Assembly: GCA_911728455.2 (NCBI GenBank)
Contig: OU452233.1
Location: 15,505,214-15,569,213 of the forward strand
DNA: 64,000 nucleotides
Direction: 5' to 3'
Source: Marthasterias glacialis
Taxonomy: Eukaryota > Echinodermata > Asteroidea > Forcipulatida > Asteriidae
Below are positions 52,598 to 64,000 of the stretch, one piece after another. Under the pieces are notes generated by a model, which was given only the letters and a program-made list of their open reading frames with translations, searched no databases and had not been told where the DNA came from. Both the position numbers and the translations under genes were made by a program. Every line of letters starts with the position of its first letter. The stretch's first letter is position 1.

Positions 52598-53377
52598 CCA
52601 ATGGACCGATTGCGCTGTTCAAGTCACGTGACCTGTAGTGTGTATTAAACGTCAACAAACACGACGTTCTTCATAGGAAAGTGCGGTACGGTACATGATT
52701 GTTGCAGTGTTTTATTCGATCGAGGCTTTTTTTTTCTCGAAATCTGTGAAAAATATGCCAGAGTTTGTACCAGAGACCTTCGAGTGGCTGAATAAAGCCA
52801 GTAAGGACAGTTCCAGCAAGTCTTTGAAATTCTACAAGGATGTTCACAATAGTAGGCCTCCCAAATATTGGGTAGTGCTATAGTTGCACGACGGAACGTT
52901 TGGGCCAGATGACCGCGTTCACACACTTTTCAACACAAGAATTTCACAATTTAGAAGCTTAAATCATCAAAAGAAAAGGCTTTCCAAACTGTGTGATTTT
53001 TGTCTATTTAAAATCTCGCAAGGCTAGGTAAAATTCTTCATTTTTCAAGGTTACTTTTTTTCTTTTTTTTACAGTGCTTTATATCAGTAATAAAATCACA
53101 GGCGGGTGGCTACATACGACGCCGGTAGTGCACAACTCCAAATAAACCTCTTTTGTAGTTGAATACTGGTAGTTTATGAAACAGTAATGTGATTAAAATC
53201 AACGTCACAACAAACAACTTTAATAAAGGGGCTTAGAGACGGTGTTTTTATTACCAAAAGCCTAGTGTTGATGTGACTTTGTCGGTCACATCATGTAATT
53301 GCACGTAGTTTGCCATTAGCTGAGATGACGTAAGTCTGTGATGACATGTAAACATTGGTCGTACAATCGGTCTGTTG
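52598..53377 (+). mobile_element. TIR repeat family, copy A
   Basis: Starts CAATGGACCGATTGCGC and ends with the approximate inverse ACAATCGGTCTGTTG. Matches 62624-63312 in reverse orientation across most of its length. It contains a short frame EFVPETFEWLNKASKDSSSK whose relative is kept in copy B. Confidence 0.7.
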
Positions 53378-56300
53378 ACGCAATTCACCTGACGTCATCA
53401 TCTTAACAATCTTTGCTGTGCCATTTTGGGAGTCCATTTCCCCGTGCGTTTAAGAGTGAAGTGCACATGTTTGGCGACGCGGCGTTTACACGCCTACCAT
53501 TGTTTATACGTGCCTCTTATGACAATGGTACAAGGTGTCAATAAACACTTTTTCATTTCCACATTATAACATTTATTGTGTTTGTCAGGCACCAGTCGGA
53601 CATCCTTAGACCTTGGACAGGACCGTAAATCCATTGATCTCTTTTGAAATGTATTTAAATTCATGTAACTGATAGCCTTTTTAATTTATCTGAGACGCTT
53701 GTAATCCAAGTGGAAACTTCAATACTCTTTTCTGGTATGTTGTTTTATTAACTCACTGTGGATACCTTTCAAGGTGTTGTATTATGGTTGCTTCGTCTCA
53801 TAAAATCATTCTTAACATTCTCCACTCCATCAGATTTCATAATTCGGCGCCGGGAGTGTCATTTACGACAGACATGGCGCAGTATAAATGTACTCTGTTA
53901 TTATTAGTAGTAGTAGTAATCTGCAAGACTAAAGTCTTATCTTTCAGTACACCTTTGAATAAATCAAGTACGAATTAAATTTAATTTAATCTTATTGATT
54001 CACATTACCATTTTATGCCTAAGAGCAGTTAGTTATTGAAAGTTGTGAAATAATCTAATATCGAATCTTTTAAAGACTTATTACAAGATTGGTAAAAGTT
54101 GAAAAAAAATTATTCTCGTCTTAGCCTGAAAAATTGTCAATTATAAAGTCCATACCATTACTAATGATGTTTGCATCTGATGAAGTAGTTGTTGCTACAA
54201 TAGCTCATGTATCGTTGGACTATTAGTTAGTCTAAAGTGCTATCACTAAGTTTTTATTTAATGATCTATAGAGAAATGCTTTCCATAAAATACTGTAAAA
54301 ACAAGTCAAAAAGATGGAGCAATTTAAAACCGCAAAATCAACTCTGTTACAATGTGTACAGAATATGTGAAGAAACATAAACCGGGTGTTGGTTGATTGT
54401 AAACCGGGGGAAATTTTCTTTTAAGAATTTCCTTCCAATTCTTTCGAAAATCATTGACGTATATCCCTTAAAGAGCCGCAGCTTATTTATACCAATCATA
54501 ACCTTTGTTTCGTCTTGAACGTAGAAACCAGATCATCTTTTGCAAAGTGTATGTTTTTAATAATAACACATCCATGTTACACCCACTCAAACGTGGGATG
54601 CCTGTAATAGAGTGCGCCACCAAGAGTTTGGTTTGGACAGGGCATTTAAAAAAGAAGGCAGTCGGCCTGCAGTATTATTTTACATGACGATGACCAAGAA
54701 CTTGAAGACCATCTCACGCAAAGTTGTTAGAGAGTTGGGTTTTGTCTATAATATTGTCATCATCACCTAAAACAACCTTACCTTTAATGCAATAATACGT
54801 CATGGGACTTATCACTACTGCTATTGTGTTCATGTGCCAAGCCAAAATAGTCCATCATCAATCCGACTTATAATTCAGTGTTTAATTTTTATTAAGTTAG
54901 GGTACATCATAACACTGAAGTAGTTCTGTTTAAAGTATAATCGAGAGTTTGTATTTTTTATCCAGTGTTCTCACGTCTTCTCTTTATCTTGTTGATTGGC
55001 GTAAATGTAACATGTGCGAGCAAGAGTGATAAGGTGCAACACTCTAAAACCAATAGTCAACACAGCCTTAATTAGTCATTTTGGACAATTTTTGAATCAT
55101 TTTAGTCAAAATGTGGTCTGAATAATAGTAATAATAATATTGAACATTTATACCGCGCCATGTCTGTCAGAATTGACACTCCTGGCACATACACAGTATT
55201 TATCCTGCAAGGTATTCGGAGTTATGTAGTATGAGACCTGTTCCTTTAGCACCATGTAACGGTTTACAAGGTGCTGTGGCGCAATCTGCTGCCGATCAAA
55301 CCAGGAACACCGGGCGAACACACGGGACATACGGCTTTACGTTCCATCCGAATGACGCAGCAATAATGGATAAGTGTCTTGCTTAAGGACACAAGTGTCA
55401 CGACCGGGATTCGAACCCACACTCTGCTGATCAGAGAGACCAGAGCTTGAGTCCGGTGTTCTCATCCGCTCGGCCACGATACGCCACAAAATGACTTATT
55501 AACGCTGTTTTGACTAAGTTAGTTTTTAGAGTGAAGCCAGGCAGGACGGAAGTGTGTGTGAAAGGTTATATTAGTAGCTGTAGTTTTATACGAGTAGAAA
55601 TCCTTTATAGGTTTTAAGACATTTCATGGTGAGGTATCAATGTATACTCGGTTTGTGGTAACATCATGTGATTATATCTACTTTGCTATATACAGTAGAT
55701 TGTTCTTCTGAAAACTTGTCATGTTATTATTCAACTACCGCGGAGTAAATTTCGGAATTCGGGGGGACAACTTGTTCCTGAAAAGAACTGTCCTGCTTAT
55801 TAAGTACTACCTGGGGAGATGATCGGCCGGACTACTACTTTCGCTTTGGATCGAGGGGACTTCTCGGATAACTTCACATCCGTTGTTAAAGGAGAAGCTG
55901 TACACTAGCTGTTGAATCTCAGCACTAATCCAGAATCCACCTCTAAGCACTAAGTATCTCTCTGAAGAGTTTTGGTGAGTTTTGTCTTTTTCGATTATTA
56001 TGTTATGAAGGTAAACTATGGTTGTAAAGTCAGAGTTTTCATTTTTTGATAACGGTGACCACACTGTATGACGTATGCGTGAAGCCACACTGCAAGAACT
56101 AACAGTAAGCCTAAAAATCTATTTTGAAAGATGTTGGCTGGCATACTTTTGTACACATGCGGGTGGTGTGTACTGTGTTTGTGTGGCACAGGTGATGCAG
56201 TCAGTGGTGGTTGTACGGGATGTGTACGGGATGTGATATATTTTATATCAGTGCCAGATAGTTTAAAGTTGGCGTATTTTTTGGCTAAATGATTATTTGA

Positions 56301-57250
56301 CAAGAAAAGTAACTCGACGGGTAGTTGTAGTCATTACAGTTCTGTTACATTTTGTTGCCAATTGCTTGATTGTGTAGTTCATCACACCTCTATAATCACA
56401 TGCATGCAGTCATAACATTGCCTGTGTCAGGTGTCTGATGTGCCAGGATAAGATAATTGTTGTTTTTTCTAGTTTTAGAATCAGTAATTAAAGTATAATT
56501 GACATTTATGTATTCAATTTTCCAATCAAGTTTGTAAAACAAGTTAATACTTATGATGCAGTTGGATTGAGTCCCGTGACGGTGTACCGTTTGTCATTTA
56601 TCTACATGGATATATTATTTCTCCTCTGTAATTACCTGATGTAGTTCTTTCTTCACCTGTTATGAGGCTCAAGAAATTGTAATTAAAGAAACCATCAGGA
56701 GTAAACAATTTGATTGTGGAGTCATCTTATCCTTTTTAGTGAAGGGTCGAACACCACCTCCTTACCACAGAAAGGGAGAGATCATCAGTTGTATGTATGT
56801 ATGTATGTGGATGTGTCACGTGCGCACTTGGCTCAAACTCTTCTGGTGTTTCTGATCAGCAGAGTGTGGGTTTGAGTCCCGGTCTGGACACTTGTGTCCT
56901 TAAAGCAAAACACTTAACCATTACTGTTTCGTCCTATACGGAGAGCACGTTAACTCTGTTGGTTTTCTCCCAACTGCAAACTCAACATTGAGCACTAAGC
57001 AGATTCGTATTATGATGCACGGTGACCGCACTATGCGGACGTAATCCGTTTACGTTTTATGATCAAAACCGTTTTACGACCACTGCGGTCTTTCTCCCTG
57101 AACACGGATTGCACAATTCAAATTTCAACAACTTTTTTGGAATTTACTCAAGACGACTTGTACCTCCACATATTAAACAGGAAATATCATAATATTAGAT
57201 TTCCTTGCCGAATTGGGAACCCTGTTATTGGCTATTGTGAAAGGACATAA
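53378..57250. other. Intergenic DNA after gene 2
   Basis: Apart from the SINE at 55120-55497 and a SINE-like block at about 56840-56960 (GTGTGGGTTTGAGTCCCGG), I see no gene or clear structure. Short open frames lack motifs. Confidence 0.5.
55120..55497 (-). mobile_element. SINE (minus strand), best-preserved copy
   Basis: (AAT)n tail at left, then TTATACCGCGCCATGTCTGT, TCAACAC-free middle, CTTAAGGACACAAGTGTCAC, GACCGGGATTCGAACCCACA (B box inverted) and CGCTCGGCCACGATACGCC (A-box end). tRNA-Ser/Leu-like head. Confidence 0.75.
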
Positions 57251-57560
57251 TGGCGTGGCCGAGTGAATAGTGCATGGGACTCAAGCTTACGTGGCTGAGT
57301 CATCAGAGTGTGGGTTCGAGTTCGTCATGACTGATGTCCCTGAGCAGGGCACTTAACCAGTGCTTCGTAAAAGTTGGGGAGGTAGAGCCTTCTGCTCTAC
57401 CAGCCAGGCTTCTGATGCATGATACCCAAGCCTGCATCCTAAAGGACTGTAAAGGGCAACCCTGTTTCAGCACCAGGAGTAAGTAGCAATGGCCCCTGGG
57501 AAAACTGTTTATTTGTAGCCTGCAACTTGAGTGACTTAATGGCCTTGTGTATCAGGCAAC
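57251..57560 (+). mobile_element. tRNA-derived SINE (plus strand)
   Basis: Starts TGGCGTGGCCGAGTGAATAG, with GTGTGGGTTCGAGTTC as B box and CCCTGAGCAGGGCACTTAAC after it. The head has a long variable-arm spacing, as in a tRNA-Ser or tRNA-Leu ancestor. Confidence 0.72.
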
Positions 57561-57641
57561 TTCCATCCCAAAAAAGTAATAATAAAAAAAATGTATTGCT
57601 GATGTATTATTTTATGTTGTCATATACTTGTTGCATTGTAG

Positions 57642-57769
57642 ATAAATCAGTAACTCACGAGGTTCCGACGGTCGTCTTTGATCTCTTCAGAAGGGACATT
57701 TTGTCTGCAACTCGACAAGAAAATTTTGGAACTTAACCCGTGTTCGGGAATTCGTTATAGTAAGAGAGG
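57642..57769 (+). other. Candidate non-coding leader exon of gene 3
   Basis: Preceded by attgtag, followed by GTAAGTGT. Resembles 17047-17181 upstream of gene 2 (same ATAAATCAG start, AGGTTCCGACGGTCGTC, same donor). No ATG inside. The gene 3 start exon (acceptor at 60098) is 2.3 kb downstream. Confidence 0.45.
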
Positions 57770-57930
57770 GTAAGTGTCTGTTTCAATTTCCTAAATAAAG
57801 CTTAAGTATAACAAGTAGGTTGTTATATCTTTTCATTTCAGAAAATTAAAACTCATTTTTGGCGAAGATATGGAGATATGGTCTGCATCGCGAAACATAG
57901 CATCTTCTCTTCTGGCGTTTACTTGTCTAA

Positions 57931-58242
57931 CTAAATGTCTAAGTCAAGTAAATGCAGCCACTGCACTGCGTCATGTCTACACTCAGACAGAGCGCCATAA
58001 CCTCCAGGACGACACCTCTTTGGGCAGGCGGTGATGATGTGTTCGGACATCTGTAATTCGGCGCGATAGTCACATTTTGGAGACTCGATTGCAGTCCCCC
58101 CAATGAAACAAATTATCGGTGCCCCCATGATCGGGCAACAACCTGTTCTGTCGACAACAAATTTGCACCTGGTAGTATTTGGAGTGTCGGCGAGCGCATT
58201 GTCTTCAATGAGTTGGTGGAAGATTCCTATTTGGCCTTCCAA
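57931..58242 (-). pseudogene. LINE C-terminal fragment
   Basis: Minus-strand frame with KCDYRAELQMSEHIITACPK and DAVQWLHLLDLDI, the cysteine-histidine block that ends many Jockey/CR1-like ORF2 proteins. Only this end is present; no RT or endonuclease nearby. Confidence 0.6.
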
Positions 58243-58823
58243 ATGCCTAGCATGATCATGCCCAGTAACCGCACGGGGGGATGGCTGTTAGACAAGCATC
58301 GCCTGGATTTTTATAAACACCTATTGTAAAAAGGGGGGATTTCGATTAAAAGAGTTGCTTTCATTTAGTCAAAGAATATAAATTTCAATTTGAGAGACTG
58401 AACAAAAAATCTAGTCGACGACAATTCGTTAAAAGAAAGAAGTGAGTTATTATCGTGACCCGGCATCAACTCGTGCTGCCAGAAGCCATCATGTGCAAAC
58501 GCTTTTTTACAAGTACTTCGACCAGTATTCAAGTCTCACGCAAGTATTTATTTTTAAGCTTTTAAACATCATCATCTGACGAAGTTCGTTAGGACAAGGA
58601 ATATCGATGTTTTTGCCATTCGGTGAAACATCGGGCGATACCATTTTAAGGTACTCCATGTTGCATCTTCAGCCTGTCTGTGTTCAGTTTTGAGGGAGGG
58701 TAGTTTAAAATGTTTCTGTGAGGGCTTGTGCTTTTTTGCTCCCTTTGTTTTTTATTTATTTATTTTTTTTATATTTTTTTTTTACAAAGAAGTGATCCGC
58801 CACCTACTGGTAAAATTAAAGAA

Positions 58824-59001
58824 AGCCAGGTTCATACTTTACGCGAATGCGAACGTTAACGCGAAGTTGACGCACCCTCCTACATTCGCAGCGAGTTTCT
58901 CAAAATGTTAAACACATTTTAACAGGGGCGAATTGTTTGTCGCGAATTTCTGACGTCAAATTCGCTTTGCCTTCACATTCGCGTGAAGTATGAGCCGGGC
59001 T
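58824..59001. mobile_element. MITE, copy 2 of the AGCCCGG family
   Basis: TIRs AGCCAGGTTCATACTTTACG and GTGAAGTATGAGCCGGGCT, with the shared interior CCTCCTACATTCGCAGCGA and TGACGTCAAATTCGCTT. Compare 25456-25620. Confidence 0.7.
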
Positions 59002-60097
59002 TAAAATGAATTTCCGTTCATGATAAAGTTTACGTATCGTCTGATGACCACTTCCTTAAAAACGAAGGAGTTTGCTTTAACAAAATTATGGTAGGAACTA
59101 GAAGATACCAGTATGTGATTTAGATCTAGTTATTTTAATTTGCAGTGATCAAAAACAGATCAGGTAAGAAGACAAATACCATGCTGTAAAGGTATTAGTT
59201 ACGTAAAGCACATAATGACTGCAGACTAATACACTTACTTGCGGAAGGAAATCCAACAATGCGTCTTGTGTTTCGATAACCTATATTTGCACAACACTCC
59301 ACCATTGCTGTACTTGTTCCTTAAGATCTGAATTTAATGGATGTCCATTTTTATTTAAACTGCAGAGAAATAAGTAAATTTTGCCGAAAATAATTTACCT
59401 CGACACCAACCTTCATTTTTTTGCGTTGCGAACAGAGAAGTGTGACGACTAGCATTTGAATTTTCAGAAACTCTCTTGAAAAACGTGCGCGTTTTTGCAT
59501 GACGTGCAACGTGTCCTAATCAATGGTTGCAACGCATACGCGTTTGTGGGTCTGCCCAGTGCACATCTCTATGGAGTTTGCCGACTAATAGTTTCTATAC
59601 GCATGCGTGAATGTAATTAGCATATTTCATGGGAAAGGCTAATTGTGCACAAGGCAGGCGCACAAACGCGTATGTACCTACGCGTGTGTAATGTTAACGT
59701 TTAAGAAACTTTCCACCATTCACACAGGGGAGGCAGGGGAACAGTCTAGGCCGCCGTCTGCCCATCATTGTGTGCATGCGTTTTGTTTCATGAATATTCA
59801 AATCACGGTCATACAAAAGCATCAAGCATTTGGGCCAAAGGCATCAAGGCGTTCATTTTGATCCAGATGTCGGTTTGATACAGATAGCTCTTCTCCAGTA
59901 AATCGTGTCGCGAAGTCGTGTTGCGAAATCGGCGCGTACGTTTACACAACGAACGTCGCCAATTAAGGCAGATTTTCTTGTCTCAGTGCATTAATTGTCT
60001 CGTTTTCTTCTCTCAGCAACAATCACCGACATGATGGTTGGTGTACGTGTGCATGTATGAGATTAATCTGAATTCATTTTTGTTTTAATTGTTACAG

Positions 60098-61073
60098 ATT
60101 GCATCCGTAATGGCAGGACCATCTGGACATGTAAAGCTAATTATAGCTCCGTGCTTTCTATGGGCAATCATTCTATCCCCTTGCGGTAAGTTATATCCCC
60201 TCGGATACTTTGCAAATCGAATTTTCAAGGAAATTGCACTTTAAAAAAAAATGTATTATTCAGATGCAAAGAATATAAAGAGCAAGGGGCCCGATTTTAC
60301 AAGACACGAAGATTCATCTTAATATGAGTCGCCAAGATTGCTTACCCTATTGATGTGCCGACAACGCTTAGCGATTAAGAGATTGATTGGGATTGCATGC
60401 ATGCAGTGGTAACAGTGTCGCAACCAGAATGATCTTTCGACAGTGCTGAGAAAATATATTCTATTACTTCAGAGGGCTCAAGTGTTGGGTTATATAAAAC
60501 AATCATACAGAACAACGGGTTTTCAGCATGTACAAACATGCCTTTGACGCTAATTTTGGAAACTTTCTTCTAGTCACATTATATTTTTCTCCTCGACCTT
60601 GGGCGTTCACCTTGGGGAGTGTCGCCTCATCGTAAGATCAACCTTAGTTATTTTTGTTTTGAAAATGGTTGTTTAATATCTATATGCAGCTGCCCAGGGA
60701 GCTGTCTGTAGCAATGAAGCCACGATTGTCGTCAACACAAATAATGCTACCCTGCTGACTTACCAAGACGCGGCTTTTCAAACCCCCGACAATTGCATCA
60801 TCTGGGAGATCAGTCCCAGCCCTACCACAGGTCTGGTTGCTGTGGAAATCCTGGAGATATTCGACAGCCCACCGGACGTTCAGGTGCTTGCTATATTGTA
60901 TCCCTCGTCACAAAATCGTTTATTCAACAATGCGTTGATATCCAGTGGTAACGCCAGACCTCTGTTTTACGTTCCCGCCGATGACAGCCCCGCCTTGGAA
61001 TTAAAAATCATTACGTCAGGAGGTTCCGCTACCTACGGATTTGTGGCCCGGGTATCTCTTGTAAATGAAACAG
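60098..61073 (+). CDS. Receptor gene 3 (3'-partial): signal peptide and first CUB-like module
   Basis: Start exon 60098-60185 with ATG at 60110: 25-residue signal peptide, core KLIIAPCFLWAIIL. Second exon 60690-61073 (384 nt, phase 1-1): CUB-like module with VCSNEATIVV, DNCIIWEISP, EILEIFDSPPD and closing YGFVARVSLVNETG. It matches the layout of gene 2 exons 1-2 (signal exon, phase 1, then CUB). No further family exon before 64000; the gene 2 equivalent intron is about 1.4 kb, so this intron is longer. The rest lies beyond the window. Confidence 0.8.
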
Positions 61074-62623
61074 GTATGTTGCACGTGTTGTAAAAGGCTG
61101 GCCAACAAACTGTTTTCGGCCCGCTCAAACAAAATGACTAGCTAGACACAACACACATTGTCATTGCATCCCTATGTGGACAAACTTTATTTTTCAAATG
61201 TCCATGGACTTAAAGACGCCCACTCGTCAACGCGCGACAAACAAATTCGTGCCCCGAAAGATCACCTTTGACCGGCGCACGCGTTGTATGTAAACTAGGT
61301 ACGGGTACGGGTACATGATCGTTTTGTGCCACAGAAACAGTCGTCGGGTAGTGGTGACGAGCGGGCGTCTTTAACATATACGTCATTCTTCAAAAGGTAG
61401 TTTATATTAAAACACGCTGGTAAAAAGACGAGCTTTGTTTTAAACTGCACTATTACATTCTAGTTGAAGGTTTTTTACTAGTTTACGCTAGTCTGGTTCC
61501 CAGACCCAAAAATCTCCGACTATTCTCTGTCGATTTTAGGGTCAGGTATCACCCAAATGTCACGTGACAAAAAGGAGGAATTCCTCCTTTTCCGAAAATA
61601 TTCGAGATGCTCCGAACTATTTGTCGTCAACATTCGGATAGTATCTTTGATGGTCGGACATTTCTTTTGTTGATAAAAATTCAAAAATTTTGCAGACACA
61701 TCCCATTATCGTTTTTCTTTTATTTTTTCCCCGAACAAATTCAACAATATATTTTAATATATTTCTAACATTTCAACAAACTGATTATTCCAGGCTTTTT
61801 GAAAGTAAACGAGGCCCGTCATCAGCGCTCTGTTTTTTATCCAATGACATCGTCCACCGTTGGTGACAAGTAATGAATGTTTATATATGTTGCGTCATAC
61901 TCTATGTTTATCTTTGGGTGATGCATGACCTTAGATTTTTAACAGGCGTCGTCAGGGAATCTTTGGTCAGGGAACCAGGCTAGGCTTACGCCACCGCAGC
62001 TAGCTATGGCCGCCGCACGCGCGCACGACGCGACAATAGCTCGTCAGCCGCCGCGCAGTATTTACCAATCAGAATGGAGGATTCACAGTGCGTGTGCGTG
62101 GACGCGCGCTTGAGGTGGTAAAACCACAGACATAAACAGGTTGGCAAACGTTGGTTTGATTGGTTGATGGTAATGTTCATGTTGATCGCTGAGGCATCAC
62201 TGCCTTTTCGCGTGCGGTCATCAGCGCTCGATGATAATCATCGCACAACTTATAAACCGGCCTTCAAACTCATTCGCGTCACTTCCTAGTGGTGAGGGCC
62301 CGTACTCAGGTTATAAGTGTAATCACAGCATATGAATCCTGAGCTGGCCGACCGTGGATGCATGTCTCCCTGAGCAAGCGCTTAACATGATCTGCTTCTT
62401 CTAAGACATATTGAGCAAAGACAATGAGATAGTGTGGATCACTCCCTTAACACTCACAGTGGACCATTGCTTACAGTGCTCGGTAAAAATAAAATGGCGT
62501 CGCAATCTTTGTCCTTCAAACTAGTAGAAGTTAGATTTTCGACATATTTGAGGTTGAAATTAGACCCGCATTGAGCAACTTCAGTCATGAGTCTCTGCGA
62601 CCGATTATCTGTGTTTTCGTGGC
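61074..62623 (+). other. Gene 3 intron 2 (left part)
   Basis: Contains a GC-rich MITE relative of 9160-9312 at about 61985-62130 (TTACGCCACCGCAGCTAGCT, then GCGCTTGAGGTGGTAAAAC). Otherwise nothing recognised. Confidence 0.5.
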
Positions 62624-63312
62624 TCAATAGACCGAATGCGCGACCAATTTCTTACGTGTCATCATGTGACTTGTAGCGGGTATTACGTCATCTCGGCTGA
62701 TTGCAAACCACCTGCAAATACAAGCTGTGACCGACAGAGTGACATCGACAGTCGGCGTTTGGTAATAATAACACAGTTACAAAGCCCTTTTTTCATTTTG
62801 ATTTGGACATTGATTTTAATACATTACTGTTTCACAAACCAGTATGCTGCTACTACAAAAGAGGTTTATTTTGAGTTATGCACTACCGGCGTCGGACGAC
62901 AATGTAGCCACCCGCCTGTGGTTTTGTTTGTAATGTAAATCACTGTAAAAAAAAATCCAATAGACAAAGGAATCACACAGTTTTGGAAAGCTTTTTCTTT
63001 TGATGATTTCAGCTTCAAATTTGTGAAATTCTTGTGTTAAAAAGTGTGTGATCGCGGTCGTCCGGCCCAAACGTTCCGTCGTGCAACTGTAGTACTACCA
63101 CATTGTGAACATAACGTTCCTTGCACATTTTCCAAGACTTGCTGAAACTGTCCTTACAGGCTTTATTTAGCCACTTGAAGGTCTCTGGTACTAACTCTAA
63201 AGAAAAGCCTCGACCTAATAAACAAATGCAACAATAATTCATGTATCTGTACCACACTTTCCTATGGATGGAGGACGCCGTGTTTGTTGAGAGAGCGCAG
63301 TTGGTCTATTGG
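62624..63312 (-). mobile_element. TIR repeat family, copy B
   Basis: 689 bp with 17-bp imperfect TIRs (CAATAGACCGAATGCGC; inverse of CAATAGACCAACTGCGC). Reverse-complement homologue of 52598-53377. The minus strand keeps a short frame with LVPETFKWLNKACKDSFSK, VHNVVVLQLHDGTFGPDDR and HTLFNTRISQ. Confidence 0.72.
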
Positions 63313-63519
63313 TAAACAAATTGCGTCCACACGGACAACGACTTCAGAAGTCTGTTATTATTCTTGTTGCTGAAATGTTGGGGAATGTTGGTAAAGCCAA
63401 TCGAATACCAAGCTTCGTAACCGATCGTTTGCCTTCAGTAATGTTCAGCCATGAGTTGATGAAGTTGGAAGAATTGTGAAAGTTGTCGGTAATCACTCGC
63501 GAATGAGTATGATCATCTA

Positions 63520-64000
63520 TCAAATGGGTTCAGGTGGAGTCCCTGTGGACTTGGGATAGGCTGAAAGAGTCCGATCCTTGACCCACACCTTCGGCCGCGT
63601 ACAGGGCAAGAAAGTTCTGGGATAGCAGGATGTTTCTGGAGTTGGATTCGTTCTCGCTCTTTCCCTGGGGCCCGTTTGCGCTATTCCTCCCGGCGTCTTA
63701 TTTGTTCGAAGTGCACTCCTCCTTCGCACAGTAACTTCTTCAAGGAAGGTCGCTCAAGAGCAAGAGTCTCCCAGGTGCTGACATTGATGTTACATTTCTT
63801 GAGGCTGGCCTTCATGGTGCCATTGAAGCGTCTCCTCCGTCCTCCTCTTGACCGTGACTCCTCTTTAAGTTGACCAACGAGCACTCCGACATCCTGGGTG
63901 CATGACCGGAACATCGCAGACGGTGGCTGATAACTATGGCTTCGATGCTCATGGTTTTGATACCTCTCAAAAGCCTTCCGATAGCGCCAGTACGTTGTCC
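63520..64000 (-). pseudogene. LINE 3' end fragment
   Basis: Minus-strand frame with GQLKEESRSRGGRRRRFNGT, MKASLKKCNINVSTWETLAL, the conserved C-terminal stretch of a common invertebrate non-LTR retrotransposon. It continues past the right edge. Upstream sequence (TTYWRYRKAFERYQ) is frame-disrupted. Confidence 0.65.

Noticed and set aside
62690-62760. Possible LDLa exon of gene 3 (cysteine-containing stretch)
   Set aside because: Falls inside the TIR repeat copy B and lacks the six-cysteine pattern and splice sites.

Overview
Animal nuclear DNA: intron-rich, AT-rich, crowded with transposon relics, with no prokaryotic features. All supportable genes belong to one family, large cell-surface receptors that combine CUB-like modules, LDL-receptor class A (LDLa) modules, leucine-rich repeats (LRRs) and a rhodopsin-type seven-helix (7TM) domain. 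The 7TM domain looks like type-C LGRs (relaxin-receptor/GRL101 group): [10 protein letters not shown] in helix 3, TDFICWIP in helix 6, [13 protein letters not shown] in helix 7. With the mix of Penelope-like, LINE, tRNA-SINE and hAT-like repeats, this suggests a marine invertebrate, most likely a deuterostome such as an echinoderm. The species cannot be fixed from the sequence alone.

Layout, all genes on + strand. (1) 539-12428: 3' part of receptor gene 1, 15 coding exons, CUB-LDLa-LDLa-CUB-LDLa-CUB-LDLa-LDLa-LRRNT-5 LRR-7TM; its 5' half probably lies left of the window. (2) 12429-22852: intergenic DNA with SINEs, foldback elements, a decayed Penelope-like element and its tandem repeats, plus a candidate non-coding leader exon at 17047-17181. 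(3) 22892-52501: complete receptor gene 2, 27 coding exons. Joined, they give 5,769 nt, an exact multiple of three, encoding about 1,922 residues: signal peptide, seven CUB-like modules, eleven LDLa modules, LRRNT, five LRRs, 7TM, short tail. (4) 52502-60097: intergenic DNA with a TIR repeat, SINEs, a LINE end and a leader exon (57642-57769) resembling the one before gene 2. (5) 60110-61073: signal-peptide exon and first CUB-like exon of receptor gene 3, which runs off the right edge.

The window is therefore a head-to-tail array of at least three receptors. Every ectodomain module exon starts and ends in phase 1, except one CUB module split by a phase-2 intron; the LRR exons are phase-2 blocks of mostly 72 nt. 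Modules can thus be added or lost without breaking the frame. The 7TM exons of genes 1 and 2 are nearly identical, whereas the matching CUB modules differ by substitutions and indels. This suggests conserved signalling with diverging ligand recognition. Ligand and physiology cannot be read from the sequence.

Exon limits were placed by hand from splice signals, reading phase, family motifs and gene 1/gene 2 comparison. Repeat boundaries are approximate unless a terminal repeat or target-site duplication is stated.
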